Notes: a model not told the origin generated them from the sequence alone. Counted from the first letter of the stretch, positions 32,827-41,957 are shown. The stretch: 64,000 bases of DNA from Streptomyces pinistramenti (GCF_020564935.1 NZ_JAJCXB010000037.1:1-64000); one strand, 5' to 3'. A program made the numbers and translations.

Positions 32827-35298
32827 ATGACCGACTCGTACGTACGGGTGCGCGGCGCCCGTGAGCACAACCTCCGCAGCATCGATGTGGACATCCCGAG
32901 GGACGCGCTGGTCGCGTTCACCGGGGTGTCCGGATCGGGCAAGTCCTCACTCGCCTTCGGCACCCTCTACGCCGAGGCGCAGCGCCGCTACTTCGAGTCG
33001 GTCGCCCCCTACGCCCGCAGGCTGATCCACCAGGTCGGCGCGCCCAAGGTCGAGGAGATCACCGGCCTGCCGCCCGCCGTCGCCCTGGAACAGCGGCGCT
33101 CCGCGCCCACCTCGCGCTCCTCCGTCGGCACCGTCACCACCCTCTCCAACTCGCTGCGGATGCTCTTCTCGCGGGCCGGTGACTACCCCGAAGGCGTATC
33201 CGGACGGCTCGACTCCGACGCCTTCTCGCCCAACACCGCGGCCGGCGCCTGCCCCGCCTGCCACGGCCTCGGCCGCGTCCACCGCGTCACCGAGGACTCC
33301 CTCGTCCCCGACCCCTCGCGCACCATCAGGGACGGCGCCGTCGCCGCCTGGCCCGGCGCCTGGCAGGGCAAGAACCTCCGCGACATCCTCGCCGCACTCG
33401 GCCACGACATCGACCGGCCCTGGCGCGAGCTGCCGCAGGCCGACCGCGACTGGATCCTGTTCACCGACGAGCAACCTGTCGTCACCGTCGAGCCGGTCCG
33501 CGACGTCGGCCGCATCCAACGCCCTTACCAGGGCCGGTACATGAGCGCCAGGCGCTATGTGCTGCACACCTTCGCCGACTCCAAGAGCGAGACGCTGCGC
33601 ACCCGCGTCCGCGGCTTCATGGTCGCCGAGCCCTGCCCGTCCTGCGCCGGGCGGCGGCTGCGCCCCGAAGCGCTCGCCGTCACCTTCGCAGGACATGACA
33701 TCGCGTCCCTGGCCGCCCTGCCGCTGACCGCGCTGGCCGGGCTGCTGCGCCCCACGGCCGACGCGCCGGACGACGGCGTGGCCCCGACGCTCGCCCGCGA
33801 CCTGGTCGCCCGGATCGGCGTGCTCACCGAACTGGGCCTCGGCTACCTGAGCACCGACCGGCCCGCGCCCACCCTCTCGGCAGGCGAACTCCAGCGCCTG
33901 CGGCTCGCCACCCAGCTACGGTCCGGGCTCTTCGGCGTCGTCTACGTCCTGGACGAGCCGTCCGCCGGACTCCACCCGGCCGACACCGAGTCGCTGCTCA
34001 CCGTGCTCGGCAGGCTCAAGGAGGCGGGCAACTCGCTGTTCGTCGTCGAGCACGACATGGACGTGGTGCGCAGCGCCGACTGGCTCGTGGACGTCGGCCC
34101 GCACGCCGGCGAGCTGGGTGGACGGGTGCTGCACAGCGGCCCGGTCGCAGGGCTCGCCGACAGCGCCGAGTCCGCCACCCGCAGATTCCTCTTCGACCCG
34201 CCGCCGCTCCCGGACCGCGCGCCCCGCACCCCCGCGGGCACCGTCCGGCTGCGCGGCATCGCCCTGCACAATCTGCGCGGCTTGGACGCCGACTTCCCGC
34301 TCGGCGTCTTCACCGCGGTCACCGGCGTCTCGGGGTCGGGCAAATCGACCCTGGTCACCCGGGTACTCGCGGATGCCGTGCGGGATCATCTGGGCGCGTC
34401 CGACGGGCAGTCGGGCGCGGGCGAGGCGGCCGACACGGGGGGCGCGGCCGAGGACCCGGAGGTCAGGGCCCGGCTCGGCGGCGTCGATGGCCTGGACGCC
34501 GTCGACCGGCTGGTCCGCGTCGACCAGAAGCCGATCGGCCGCACCCCGCGCTCCAACCTCGCCACCTACACCGGCCTGTTCGACGCCGTCCGCAAGCTCT
34601 TCGCCGCCACCGACGAGGCCCGCGCCCGCGGCTACACCGCGGGCCGGTTCTCCTTCAACGTCACCTCCGGACGCTGCGAGACCTGCCAGGGCGAGGGCTT
34701 CGTCGCCGTCGAACTCCTCTTCCTGCCCGGCACCTACGCACCCTGCACCGCCTGCCACGGCGCCCGCTACAACCCGGAGACGCTGGAGATCACCCACCGC
34801 GGCCACACCGTCGCCGACGTCCTGGAGATGACCGTCGACACCGCCGCAGCCTTCCTCGCCGACGTGCCCGCAGCCGCCCGCAGCCTGCGCACCCTCAAGG
34901 ACGTGGGCCTGGGCTATCTGCGGCTCGGCCAGCCCGCCACCGAACTCTCCGGCGGCGAGGCCCAGCGCATCAAGCTCGCCACCGAACTCCAGCGAGCCCG
35001 CCGCGGCCACACCCTCTATCTCCTCGACGAGCCCACGACCGGACTGCATCCGGCCGACACCGAGGTGCTGCTGCGCCAGCTGCACGGCCTGGTGGACGCC
35101 GGGCACACCGTCGTGGTCGTCGAACACGACATGGGGGTGGTCGCGGGCGCCGATCACGTCATCGACCTCGGGCCGGGCGGTGGCGCGGACGGCGGCCTGA
35201 TCGTGGCGGCCGGTACGCCGGCCGAGGTGGCGGCCGCCGGGGAGGGCCGCACGGCGCCCTATCTGGCCCGGTGGAGGGCCCGCCAGGACACGGCCTGA
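32827..35298 (+). CDS. UvrA2-type (DrrC-like) ABC ATPase
   Basis: 823 residues, about 130 shorter than housekeeping UvrA. Two Walker A motifs are present (GVSGSGKSSLAFGTL and GVSGSGKSTLVTRV), with two signature motifs (LSAGELQRLRLATQL, LSGGEAQRIKLATEL) and Walker B DEPSAGLHP / DEPTTGLHP. Zinc-finger pairs CPACHGLG, CPSCAGRRL, CETCQGEGF and CTACHGARY remain. Class II UvrA proteins lack the UvrB-binding region and are linked to DNA-intercalating drug resistance, as with DrrC. ATG 32827 has GGAGG only one base away, too close; GTG 32809 in frame is an alternative. The P450 operon is 49 bases upstream. Confidence 0.92.
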   Translation: MTDSYVRVRGAREHNLRSIDVDIPRDALVAFTGVSGSGKSSLAFGTLYAEAQRRYFESVAPYARRLIHQVGAPKVEEITGLPPAVALEQRRSAPTSRSSVGTVTTLSNSLRMLFSRAGDYPEGVSGRLDSDAFSPNTAAGACPACHGLGRVHRVTEDSLVPDPSRTIRDGAVAAWPGAWQGKNLRDILAALGHDIDRPWRELPQADRDWILFTDEQPVVTVEPVRDVGRIQRPYQGRYMSARRYVLHTFADSKSETLRTRVRGFMVAEPCPSCAGRRLRPEALAVTFAGHDIASLAALPLTALAGLLRPTADAPDDGVAPTLARDLVARIGVLTELGLGYLSTDRPAPTLSAGELQRLRLATQLRSGLFGVVYVLDEPSAGLHPADTESLLTVLGRLKEAGNSLFVVEHDMDVVRSADWLVDVGPHAGELGGRVLHSGPVAGLADSAESATRRFLFDPPPLPDRAPRTPAGTVRLRGIALHNLRGLDADFPLGVFTAVTGVSGSGKSTLVTRVLADAVRDHLGASDGQSGAGEAADTGGAAEDPEVRARLGGVDGLDAVDRLVRVDQKPIGRTPRSNLATYTGLFDAVRKLFAATDEARARGYTAGRFSFNVTSGRCETCQGEGFVAVELLFLPGTYAPCTACHGARYNPETLEITHRGHTVADVLEMTVDTAAAFLADVPAAARSLRTLKDVGLGYLRLGQPATELSGGEAQRIKLATELQRARRGHTLYLLDEPTTGLHPADTEVLLRQLHGLVDAGHTVVVVEHDMGVVAGADHVIDLGPGGGADGGLIVAAGTPAEVAAAGEGRTAPYLARWRARQDTA

Positions 35299-35353
35299 CC
35301 GTCGGTTGACCTACGCAGGTCACATCACCGGCAAGGCGAAGGGGGCACCTCTC

Positions 35354-35566
35354 GTGGCAGACATCGAGAAGGCCAGGGAGCAGTTCGAGCGGTTCGACGC
35401 GGACCAGGACGGCCTGGTCACACCGGACGAGTTCAAGCGCGCGATGGCCGAGATGGGCGACCCTTTCGTCACCGGCCCGATAGCCGAGTCGGTCATCAGG
35501 TCCAAGGACAGCGACGGCGACGGCCGGATGTCGTTCGACGAATTCTGGGCCGCGCTCCAGGGCTGA
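35354..35566 (+). CDS. Small EF-hand calcium-binding protein, CabD-like
   Basis: 70 residues with two canonical EF-hand loops: DADQDGLVTPDE near residues 15-26 and DSDGDGRMSFDE near 51-62. Size and sequence fit the Streptomyces Cab proteins that buffer or sense calcium. GTG 35354 follows a GAAGGGGG element. No target gene is apparent nearby. Confidence 0.88.
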   Translation: MADIEKAREQFERFDADQDGLVTPDEFKRAMAEMGDPFVTGPIAESVIRSKDSDGDGRMSFDEFWAALQG

Positions 35567-35573
35567 CGGCCGG

Positions 35574-35740
35574 TCACACCCCCTTGCCGGCCGTCCCGGC
35601 CTCGTCGCCCGCGGCCGCGCGCAGTGCCGCGAGACCGCGGGCGACCGGCGGCTGCCGCTCACTGCCGCGGCGCACGGCCGCCACGAACCGCCGTACCGGG
35701 ACCGGATGTCCGCGCAGCGGCACCCGTACGACGGGACCGC
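35574..35740 (-). pseudogene. C-terminal remnant of a LysR-family regulator
   Basis: The leftward frame ends PVVRVPLRGHPVPVRRFVAA, then VRRGSERQPPVARGLAALRA, which is the usual terminus of actinomycete LysR regulators. The helix-turn-helix and most of the effector domain are absent; homology stops near 35740, where the opposite-strand LysE fragment begins. Confidence 0.68.
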
Positions 35741-36224
35741 CGGTCTCTACGCCCTGCTCGCGGTGGCCGGCGGCACCGCGCTCTCGCACGCGCTCACCCC
35801 GGTGGCGGGCCCGCTGCGCATCGCCGCCGCCGTCATCCTGCTCGCCATGGCGCTCCGCACGGCCGTACGGGCGGTGCGGACCCGCGGGGCCGAGCCGGAA
35901 GGCGCGGGCCGGGACGTCCTGGGACGCCCCGGCCGGGCCTGTCTCGCTTTCCTGGGGCTGACGTTGGTCAATCCCTGGGCGATCCTCTACTTCTCCGCGC
36001 TGGTGCTCGCCGGCGGTACCGGGGCAGGCGGCCTCGGTACCGCCCGGGGCGCGGCCTTCGTGGCTGCCGTGATCACCGCGTCCGCGAGCCGGCAGCTGTT
36101 CCTGGCCGCCGGGGGAGACGCCCTGGGCCGGGTGCTGACCGGCGCACGGGGGCGGGTCGCCACGGCGGTGGTGTCCGCCGTGGTGATCTCAGCCCTGGCG
36201 GTCGGCCTGCTGTGCGCCGGCTGA
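35736..36224 (+). pseudogene. LysE-family amino-acid exporter lacking its N-terminus
   Basis: Homology starts at GLYALLAVAGG, equivalent to about residue 45 of a normal 205-residue LysE protein, and continues through FLGLTLVNPWAILYFSALVL and the final helices to TGA 36224. The first transmembrane helix and the PGP motif are gone. A GTG/ATG upstream (35706) gives a frame but no proper start region. The tail overlaps the GH92 gene by 36 bases. Export activity is unlikely. Confidence 0.7.
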
Positions 36225-38570
36225 CGCGCCCACCGGCGGTGGCGCGTCGTGGTCGCCGGTGCCCCAGCCGGACGGCTCGGTGCCCACGGTGAAGGCCAGT
36301 TGGCGGCCCGAGCGCAGGTCGTCGGTGGTCAGGTACGTCCGGTTCTGAGCGTGGCCGTCGAGGGTCACCGACTGCACGTAGCGGCGGGTGGTGGAGGTGC
36401 CGGGTGCCGTGACGGTGAAGTGGCCCGCCGGGTAGAAGCGCCGGTCCAGCGCCAGGTCCACCCGGTCGAAGACCGGCGTGCTCAGCCCCCAGCTGTCGGT
36501 GCCGGGCTGCACGGGGAACACCCCGATCGACGACAGCACCATCCACGCCGACATCGTCCCCAGGTCGTCGTTCCCGGTCATCCCGGACGGGGTGTCGGTG
36601 AACAGGGTCAACGCGGCATGCACCACGTCCGTGGTCTTCCAGGGCTTCCCGGTCGAGAGATAGGTGTACGGCGCGATCAGATCCGGCTCGTTCTGCGGGT
36701 TGTACTTGTCCGCGTTGTAGTAGTCGTACGGGCCGTTGACCCATACCTCACGGGCCGTCCTCTCCGGGTCCTTGAGCAGCTTCGGGTAGGCGAAGAACGC
36801 GTCCAGTCGCGCGTCCGCCTTCTCCCTGCCGCCGATCAGGCCGATCATCCCGGGCAGGTCCTGCGGCACCATCCACTGGTACTGCCAGGACGTCCCCTCG
36901 TGGAAGCCCTCACTCTTGGCCGGGTCGGCGGGCCCGGTGAAGGCACCCTGCGCGTCGCGGGCCCGGAAGAAGCCGGTCGACGGGTCGAAGATGCGGCGGT
37001 AGTTCTGGGCCCTGGCCGCGTACCGGTCGGCGTCCGCGCGGTGCCCCAGATCGCGCGCCATCTGGGCCAGCACGGCGTCCGACAGCGCGTATTCGAGGGT
37101 CGCCGACGCGCCGTGGTCGAAGTCCGAGTCGCCGGGCTTGGTGTGCGCGCGGCCCTTGATGTACGGCGCGAAACCGTGCTTCAGATAAGGGACGTTGGCC
37201 TCCCGGCCGACCGCGGGCGAATCGGCCGGCGGCACCCCGTCGGCGTTCTTCCGCAGCGCCGCGTACGCCTCCTCCTCGTGGCCCTTGAGCAGCCCCTGCT
37301 GATAGGCGTTGGTGAGGAACGGGGTGACCGGGTCGCCGGTCATGATGTTCGTCTCGACGGTGCCGTAGCCCCACTTGGGCAGCCAGCCGCTCTCCTTGTC
37401 GATCCGCAGCACCGACAGCGCCATGTCACGGGACTCGCGCGGGGCAAGCAGCGACAGCAGTTGCGCCTGGGTGCGGTAGGTGTCCCACAGGGACCAGTTC
37501 TGGTAGTACGTGAAGCCGCGTGCCCGGTGGGGCTTTTGGTCCCAGCCGGTGTAGCGGCCGTCCACGTCGTTGCCGATGTTCGGTGCGAGGAAGGACCGGT
37601 AGAGCGAGGAGTAGAAGGTGCGCCGCAGCGTCGTGCCGCCGCCCTGGGTGGCGACCCGGCCGAGACGCCGCTGCCAGGCCGCGTCGGCGGCGGCCTTCGT
37701 CCGGTCGAAGGAACTGCCGCCCTCCGCGCGGAGGTTGCGGGCCGCGCCCGCCGCGTCCACGTAGCTGATCGCGGTGGTCGCCTCCACCGTGCGGTCCTTG
37801 CGGGTGTCGAAGCGGGCGTAGGCGCCGTGCCTGCCGGTGGCCGTGGAGCCCTTGGAGCCGGGCCGCACCGTGTCGCCCTCCCAGGTCCCGTAGGACGCGA
37901 AGGGCCGGTCGAAGCGGGTGAGGGTGTGGACGGTGTACGGCTTGGTGTCCTGGCAGAAGCCGTGGCCGGTGACGGAGGTGCGGATGGTGTGCGAGTCGAG
38001 CACCTCGACCCGGGTGGAGGTCACCTTGTGCAGCGCCTGCCCCGCGTTGAGCAGCACGTTGGCCTTGCCGGTCGCCGGGAAGGTGTAACGCTGCCTGCCG
38101 GTACGGGCGGTGGCGGTCAGCTCCGCCTCGATGCCGCCGTACGACGTCAGGCCGACACGGTAGTAGCCGGGGCGCGCGGACTCGTCGTCGTGGCGGTAGG
38201 CCGCGGCGTACTTCGCGTAGTCGGTCTCGGTGATGTCGCCGGTCGTCGGCAGTACCGGCAGGTCGCCGCCGAGGCCGCAGCCGACGCCGGAGATGTGCAC
38301 CGCGCTGAAGCCGCGGATGTGGTCGTCGTCGTAGTCGTAGCCGGTGGTGTGGCCGGTGTCGGGGGAGAGCTGCACCATGCCGAACGGTACGGCGGCGCCC
38401 GGGTAGGTGTTTCCGTCGTCGCGGCTGCCGATGAACGGGTTGACCAGGTCGGTGAGCGGGCCGCCCGGGGACTCGGCCTGCGCGGCGGGTGCGGTGAGCG
38501 CGCCCCCGATGAGCGCGGCCGCCAGCACCGCGCCCGCGGTACGCAGCCGGGTGCGACTGAGCCATGGCAT
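36189..38570 (-). CDS. Secreted GH92 alpha-mannosidase
   Basis: 793 residues. A signal peptide occupies about 1-32 (RLRTAGAVLAAALIGGAL, cleavage near AQA). The GH92 N-domain begins LVNPFIGSRDDGNTYPGAAVPFG; catalytic-domain blocks include FYSSLYRSFLAPN, YQNWSLWDTYRTQAQLLSLL, HEGTSWQYQWMVPQDLPG and the general-base segment FTDTPSGMTGNDDLGTMSAW. It cleaves alpha-1,2-type mannosides with calcium. GGAGGTC precedes ATG 38570. Its promoter carries a LacI-type operator. Confidence 0.95.
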   Translation of the reverse strand: MPWLSRTRLRTAGAVLAAALIGGALTAPAAQAESPGGPLTDLVNPFIGSRDDGNTYPGAAVPFGMVQLSPDTGHTTGYDYDDDHIRGFSAVHISGVGCGLGGDLPVLPTTGDITETDYAKYAAAYRHDDESARPGYYRVGLTSYGGIEAELTATARTGRQRYTFPATGKANVLLNAGQALHKVTSTRVEVLDSHTIRTSVTGHGFCQDTKPYTVHTLTRFDRPFASYGTWEGDTVRPGSKGSTATGRHGAYARFDTRKDRTVEATTAISYVDAAGAARNLRAEGGSSFDRTKAAADAAWQRRLGRVATQGGGTTLRRTFYSSLYRSFLAPNIGNDVDGRYTGWDQKPHRARGFTYYQNWSLWDTYRTQAQLLSLLAPRESRDMALSVLRIDKESGWLPKWGYGTVETNIMTGDPVTPFLTNAYQQGLLKGHEEEAYAALRKNADGVPPADSPAVGREANVPYLKHGFAPYIKGRAHTKPGDSDFDHGASATLEYALSDAVLAQMARDLGHRADADRYAARAQNYRRIFDPSTGFFRARDAQGAFTGPADPAKSEGFHEGTSWQYQWMVPQDLPGMIGLIGGREKADARLDAFFAYPKLLKDPERTAREVWVNGPYDYYNADKYNPQNEPDLIAPYTYLSTGKPWKTTDVVHAALTLFTDTPSGMTGNDDLGTMSAWMVLSSIGVFPVQPGTDSWGLSTPVFDRVDLALDRRFYPAGHFTVTAPGTSTTRRYVQSVTLDGHAQNRTYLTTDDLRSGRQLAFTVGTEPSGWGTGDHDAPPPVGASAGAQQADRQG

Positions 38571-38636
38571 GGGTCGGGACCTCCGAAGTCGTCGCTGCGC
38601 GGCCATCCGCCGGGGGAGCACGGCCCGGAGAGTGCC

Positions 38637-38689
38637 GACAACGTTGTCAGGGGCGCGCTCATTCTTGGGGTCGGCCAGGTGCACGTCAA
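38637..38689 (-). promoter_or_regulatory. GH92 promoter with LacI-type operator
   Basis: Minus strand: -35 TTGACG (38689-38684), 17-base spacer, -10 AAGAAT (38666-38661), then the perfect palindrome GACAACGTTGTC (38637-38648) starting 12 bases beyond the -10. The palindrome has the CG-centred form of LacI-family operators, and its position at the start site suits repression until a mannoside arrives. The regulator is not in the window. Confidence 0.7.
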
Positions 38690-38891
38690 GAGGGCGTGTG
38701 GGGTGACGCCGCCTCCCGCGCCGCCCGCTTATTTGACGATGACACGTCAAGAATCTTGAGGTGTCTCCCTTGCTCTCTTCGGGGGCCCGTGCCTCAATGG
38801 TCAGCGCTTCAGGTCGCTGACCACCCATCAGATCCCGGGTGGCCGCCACAGGACCGCGCCGCGGCCCCGTGGGACGCCCTGCCGTTCCCCT

Positions 38892-38954
38892 GGGCCCTGT
38901 CGTCGCACTCCCGCCTGCCCTCCGGCAGACGACGCGAGTGCGACGACAGGACCC
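38892..38954. repeat. Long hairpin before the secreted-protein gene
   Basis: CCTGTCGTCGCACTC (38896-38910) pairs perfectly with GAGTGCGACGACAGG (38936-38950); after one mismatch three more G-C pairs follow. The 25-base loop has its own CTGCC/GGCAG stem. It ends 57 bases before ATG 39011. Confidence 0.7.
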
Positions 38955-39010
38955 AGCCCCCGACGGCCGGCGCCGGCCTGCCCTCTTCCCCTCACGAAGG
39001 CGGATCCCCC

Positions 39011-39478
39011 ATGAGACACGGCACGCTCGGATTCGGTACCGCACTCGCCGTCGGCACGGCCCTCGCCTGCACCCTCGCCATGGCGCCGGCCGCGGGCGCG
39101 GTGACGCCCGACACCGCCACCATCGGCTTCGACTGCGGCAGTTACGGCTCGGGCACGGCGACGCTCACCGCCACCTAGGACGGCACCGCCGCCACCATCA
39201 GCGTGTCCACGTCGGCGATCACCGCACCCCTCGACGTCGGCGCGGGCGCGGTCACCTCCACCCTCACGATGGCCAAGAACGGCTCGGGCACCGCCACCTT
39301 CAGCGGCAGCGACAACCCCGCGATCCCCTCCGGCAGCGCCGTCTCCACCGGCCCCCTCACCGGTACGGTCGCCGCCGGCGACAGCCTCGAAGCCACCTCG
39401 CTGAAGGTCGTGGTCTTCGGCATCACCGCCACCTGCAAGGCCACCTCGGCCCAGACCCCGGGCCCGTTCGTCTTCTGA
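39011..39478 (+). pseudogene. Secreted-protein gene interrupted by an in-frame TAG
   Basis: ATG 39011 begins a signal peptide (about 30 residues, cleavage near AGA-VT). The mature part starts TPDTATIGFDCGSYGSGTAT and reaches TAG at 39176-39178. The same frame then stays open for 99 codons with the same composition (DGTAATISVSTSAITAPL ... FGITATCKATSAQTPGPFVF) to TGA 39478. Two Cys residues, one on each side, would form a disulfide in the full 155-residue product. CAG to TAG is the simplest explanation. A beta-rich secreted protein is suggested; the family is not identified. Confidence 0.72.
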
Positions 39479-39605
39479 CACGACGGAGGCGGGCCGCCGG
39501 CTTCCTGCCCGGCGGTCCGCCTCATGGCGTGTCCGATGGATCGCCGTGGCGTCGCGGCCACCCATCGGACGCGCCCCTGGTACGGCCGTTCCCCAGGAGG
39601 ACGGC

Positions 39606-41048
39606 TCACCCCGTGCCCTCCTCCTGCGCCGCGCGCCGCTCGGCCTTGGCCACCTCGGAACGCCGGTAGGAGTAGCCGAAGTAGATGACGAGACCGACCA
39701 GGAACCACACCACGAACCGCACCCAGGTCTGCCACTCCAGGAACGTGATCAGCCAGAGCGAGAAGAGCACGCCGAGTGCAGGGACCACCGGCATGCCCGG
39801 CGTGCGGAACGTCCGCGGCAGGTCGGGGCGCTTGTAGCGGAGCACGATCACCGCGATGCAGACCACCACGAAGGCCAGCAGAATGCCGATGTTCGTCAAC
39901 TCGGCGGCCTCGCCGATCGGCAGGAACCCGGCAATCGCCGCCGAGGCCGCGCCGACGATCCAGGTCACCCGGGTCGGCACGTGCCGGGTGGGGTGCGTCT
40001 TGGCGAACCACTTCGGCAGCAGCCCGTCCCGGCTCATCGAGAACCACACCCGGGTCACCCCGAGCATGAACGTGAACATGACCGTCAGAATGCCGATGAT
40101 GGCGCCGACCGCGATGACGTCCGCGAGGCTGCCGAGCCCCACCGACTTGAACGCCGACGAGAATCCGCTCTCCGGGTCGATGTCCTTGTAGTTCTGCATG
40201 CCCGTCAGGACCAGGCAGGCCAGCACGTACAGCACCATCGAGATGACCAGCGAGTAGATGATCGCCTTCGGCATGTGGCGCTGCGCGTCCTTGGACTCCT
40301 CGGCCGCCGTGCTCATCGCGTCGTATCCGAAGACCGCGAAGAAGACGGTGGCCGCGCCGGTGAACGCGCCGCTCACCCCGAACGGGAAGAAGGGCGAGTA
40401 ATTGCCGGTCTTGATGTGGAAGAACCCGACCGCGATCACGCCGACGACCACCAGGACCTTCAGGCCCACCACGATCATCTCGAACCGCGCCGCGCTCTTG
40501 ATGCCCAGTGTCAGCAGATACGCGATCAGCAGGCAGAGGATCAGCGCGAACAGGTCCACCCGGTGTCCTGGGCCGGTACCGGGAGCGCCCAGCATCCAGG
40601 CGGGCAGATCCGCCCCCAACTGGCCGACCAGGAAGCCGAAGTAGCCGGAGATGCCGATCGCGACGACCGCCACGATCGCGGTGTACTCCAGCAGCAGGTC
40701 CCAGCCGATGAACCAGCCGGCCAGCTCGCCGAGTACCGCGTAGCCGTACGTGTAGGCCGAGCCCGCCTTCGGGATGAGCCCGGCGAACTCGGCGTAGGAG
40801 AAGGCCGCGGCGGCGCTCGCGATCCCCGCGATCAGGAAGGAGATCAGGACGGCGGGCCCGGCCTTGCCGCCTGCGACGGTCCCGGCCAGCGTGAAGATGC
40901 CCGCGCCGATGATGCCGCCGACGCCGATGGCGGTCAGCTGCCACAGCCCGAGCACGCGGGTGAGCTGCTGGGCGGAGCCGCCTTCCGCCTCTTCGATGTG
41001 TTCGATCGGTTTCCGGCGCAGTACGCCGTGACCCGCGCGCAGACCCAT
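39606..41048 (-). CDS. Cationic amino-acid/APC transporter
   Basis: 480 residues with twelve or more transmembrane helices. LTAIGVGGIIGAGIFTLAG is the first-helix substrate motif; FSYAEFAGLIPKAGSAYTYG and FFAVFGYDAMSTAAEESKDA are typical of the CAT/YfnA group that carries basic or neutral amino acids. GGAGG seven bases upstream decides for ATG 41048 over an in-frame ATG at 41093. No metabolic partner is adjacent. Confidence 0.92.
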   Translation of the reverse strand: MGLRAGHGVLRRKPIEHIEEAEGGSAQQLTRVLGLWQLTAIGVGGIIGAGIFTLAGTVAGGKAGPAVLISFLIAGIASAAAAFSYAEFAGLIPKAGSAYTYGYAVLGELAGWFIGWDLLLEYTAIVAVVAIGISGYFGFLVGQLGADLPAWMLGAPGTGPGHRVDLFALILCLLIAYLLTLGIKSAARFEMIVVGLKVLVVVGVIAVGFFHIKTGNYSPFFPFGVSGAFTGAATVFFAVFGYDAMSTAAEESKDAQRHMPKAIIYSLVISMVLYVLACLVLTGMQNYKDIDPESGFSSAFKSVGLGSLADVIAVGAIIGILTVMFTFMLGVTRVWFSMSRDGLLPKWFAKTHPTRHVPTRVTWIVGAASAAIAGFLPIGEAAELTNIGILLAFVVVCIAVIVLRYKRPDLPRTFRTPGMPVVPALGVLFSLWLITFLEWQTWVRFVVWFLVGLVIYFGYSYRRSEVAKAERRAAQEEGTG

Positions 41049-41119
41049 GCCTGACCTCCGTGCCGCCGTCGTAGCCTGACGGCGGACCATCATGGACCGT
41101 CGACGGCCCCTTCGGAAGA

Positions 41120-41160
41120 TGAACTCCCCGCGGATCCGGCGGGCGGCTTTGGGGAGTTCA
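41120..41160 (-). terminator. Terminator after the dodecin gene
   Basis: TGAACTCCCC (41120-41129) and GGGGAGTTCA (41151-41160) form a perfect 10-bp stem, 24 bases beyond the dodecin stop on the minus strand. Confidence 0.7.
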
Positions 41161-41183
41161 CCGTGGCGACGCGCGGCAGGGCG

Positions 41184-41399
41184 TCAGCCGGCGTCCTCCA
41201 GCCGGAAGCCGACCTTGAGGCCGACCTGGTAGTGCTCGATCTCGCCGTCGACGATGTGGCCGCGGACCTGGACCACTTCGAACCAGTCGAGATTGCGCAG
41301 GGTCTGCGAAGCGCGCCGGACACCGTTGCGGATCGCGATATCGACACTCTCGTGGGAGGTGCCCACGATTTCGGTCACCCGGTACGTGCGGTCGGTCAC
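41184..41399 (-). CDS. Dodecin
   Basis: 71 residues, the normal dodecin size. YRVTEIVGTSHESVDIAI and LDWFEVVQVRGHIVDG carry the family signature, with the Trp that stacks on flavin; HYQVGLKVGFRLE closes the fold. Dodecins form dodecamers that store FMN or riboflavin and, in actinomycetes, bind CoA. GTG 41399 follows AGGGAGAG; earlier starts lack a site. Confidence 0.93.
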   Translation of the reverse strand: MTDRTYRVTEIVGTSHESVDIAIRNGVRRASQTLRNLDWFEVVQVRGHIVDGEIEHYQVGLKVGFRLEDAG

Positions 41400-41495
41400 G
41401 GTGCTCTCCCTCGCCGGGGCGGCGCTCCGCCCGTGCACCTCCCACGGTGCCTCAGCACGGGGCCGCCCACCAGCGGAGCGGTCCGCTCAGCGGCC

Positions 41496-41957
41496 CTACG
41501 GGACGACCGTGACCGGCCAGCGCCCGGCCTTGACCAGACGGACCGCGACCGAGCCCATGATGCGGTGCCCCGCCGACTCGGACGCGCCCACCACTACCGC
41601 GTCGGCCCGCAGCTCGTCGGCCATCTGCACCATGCCCGCGTACGGATCCCCGCGCAGGGTGTGGAACTCCCACCGCAGGTCGTACAGCCCCTGGAACCGT
41701 TCGGTCGAGCTGCGGATCTCGGCCATCAGCTCCTCGGCCACCTCGTTGGTGACGTCCATGACCGGCGCCCCCATCGTCGCGCCGGCCGGCAGCACCGGCT
41801 GGACGTAGACGAGCGCCAGCATGGAGCCCTGGCGGCGGGCCAGACCTGCCGCGTAGGAGGCGGCACGCCATGACGAATCCGAGCCGTCGACGCCGACGAC
41901 GATCACCTTCGGGCCGTCCGTTCCGCGCTCGAAGGGCGCGGGCTGCTTTTCCTGCAC
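41496..41957 (-). CDS. Universal stress protein
   Basis: 153 residues. VIVVGVDGSDSSWRAASYAAGLA opens the UspA fold, and VVGASESAGHRIMGSVAVRLV is the ATP-binding glycine loop with the conserved Ser-Val end. It probably binds ATP and helps in stress survival. GTG 41957 is favoured: TAACCT seven bases upstream fits a leaderless message and no Shine-Dalgarno is seen. It sits in the same direction as dodecin, 96 bases before it. Confidence 0.9.
   Translation of the reverse strand: MQEKQPAPFERGTDGPKVIVVGVDGSDSSWRAASYAAGLARRQGSMLALVYVQPVLPAGATMGAPVMDVTNEVAEELMAEIRSSTERFQGLYDLRWEFHTLRGDPYAGMVQMADELRADAVVVGASESAGHRIMGSVAVRLVKAGRWPVTVVP

Larger units (their letters stand above)
38571..39010. other. 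Divergent regulatory region between GH92 and a secreted-protein gene
   Basis: 440 bases without a gene. The left part holds the GH92 promoter and operators, the right part a very large hairpin at 38892-38954. TTGACG-ATGACA-CGTCAA (38733-38750) and TCAAGA-A-TCTTGA (38747-38759) are two overlapping palindromes between them. Confidence 0.6.

Noticed and set aside
36249..38759. 836-codon rightward frame opposite the GH92 gene
   Set aside because: Antisense shadow with no motif or ribosome site.
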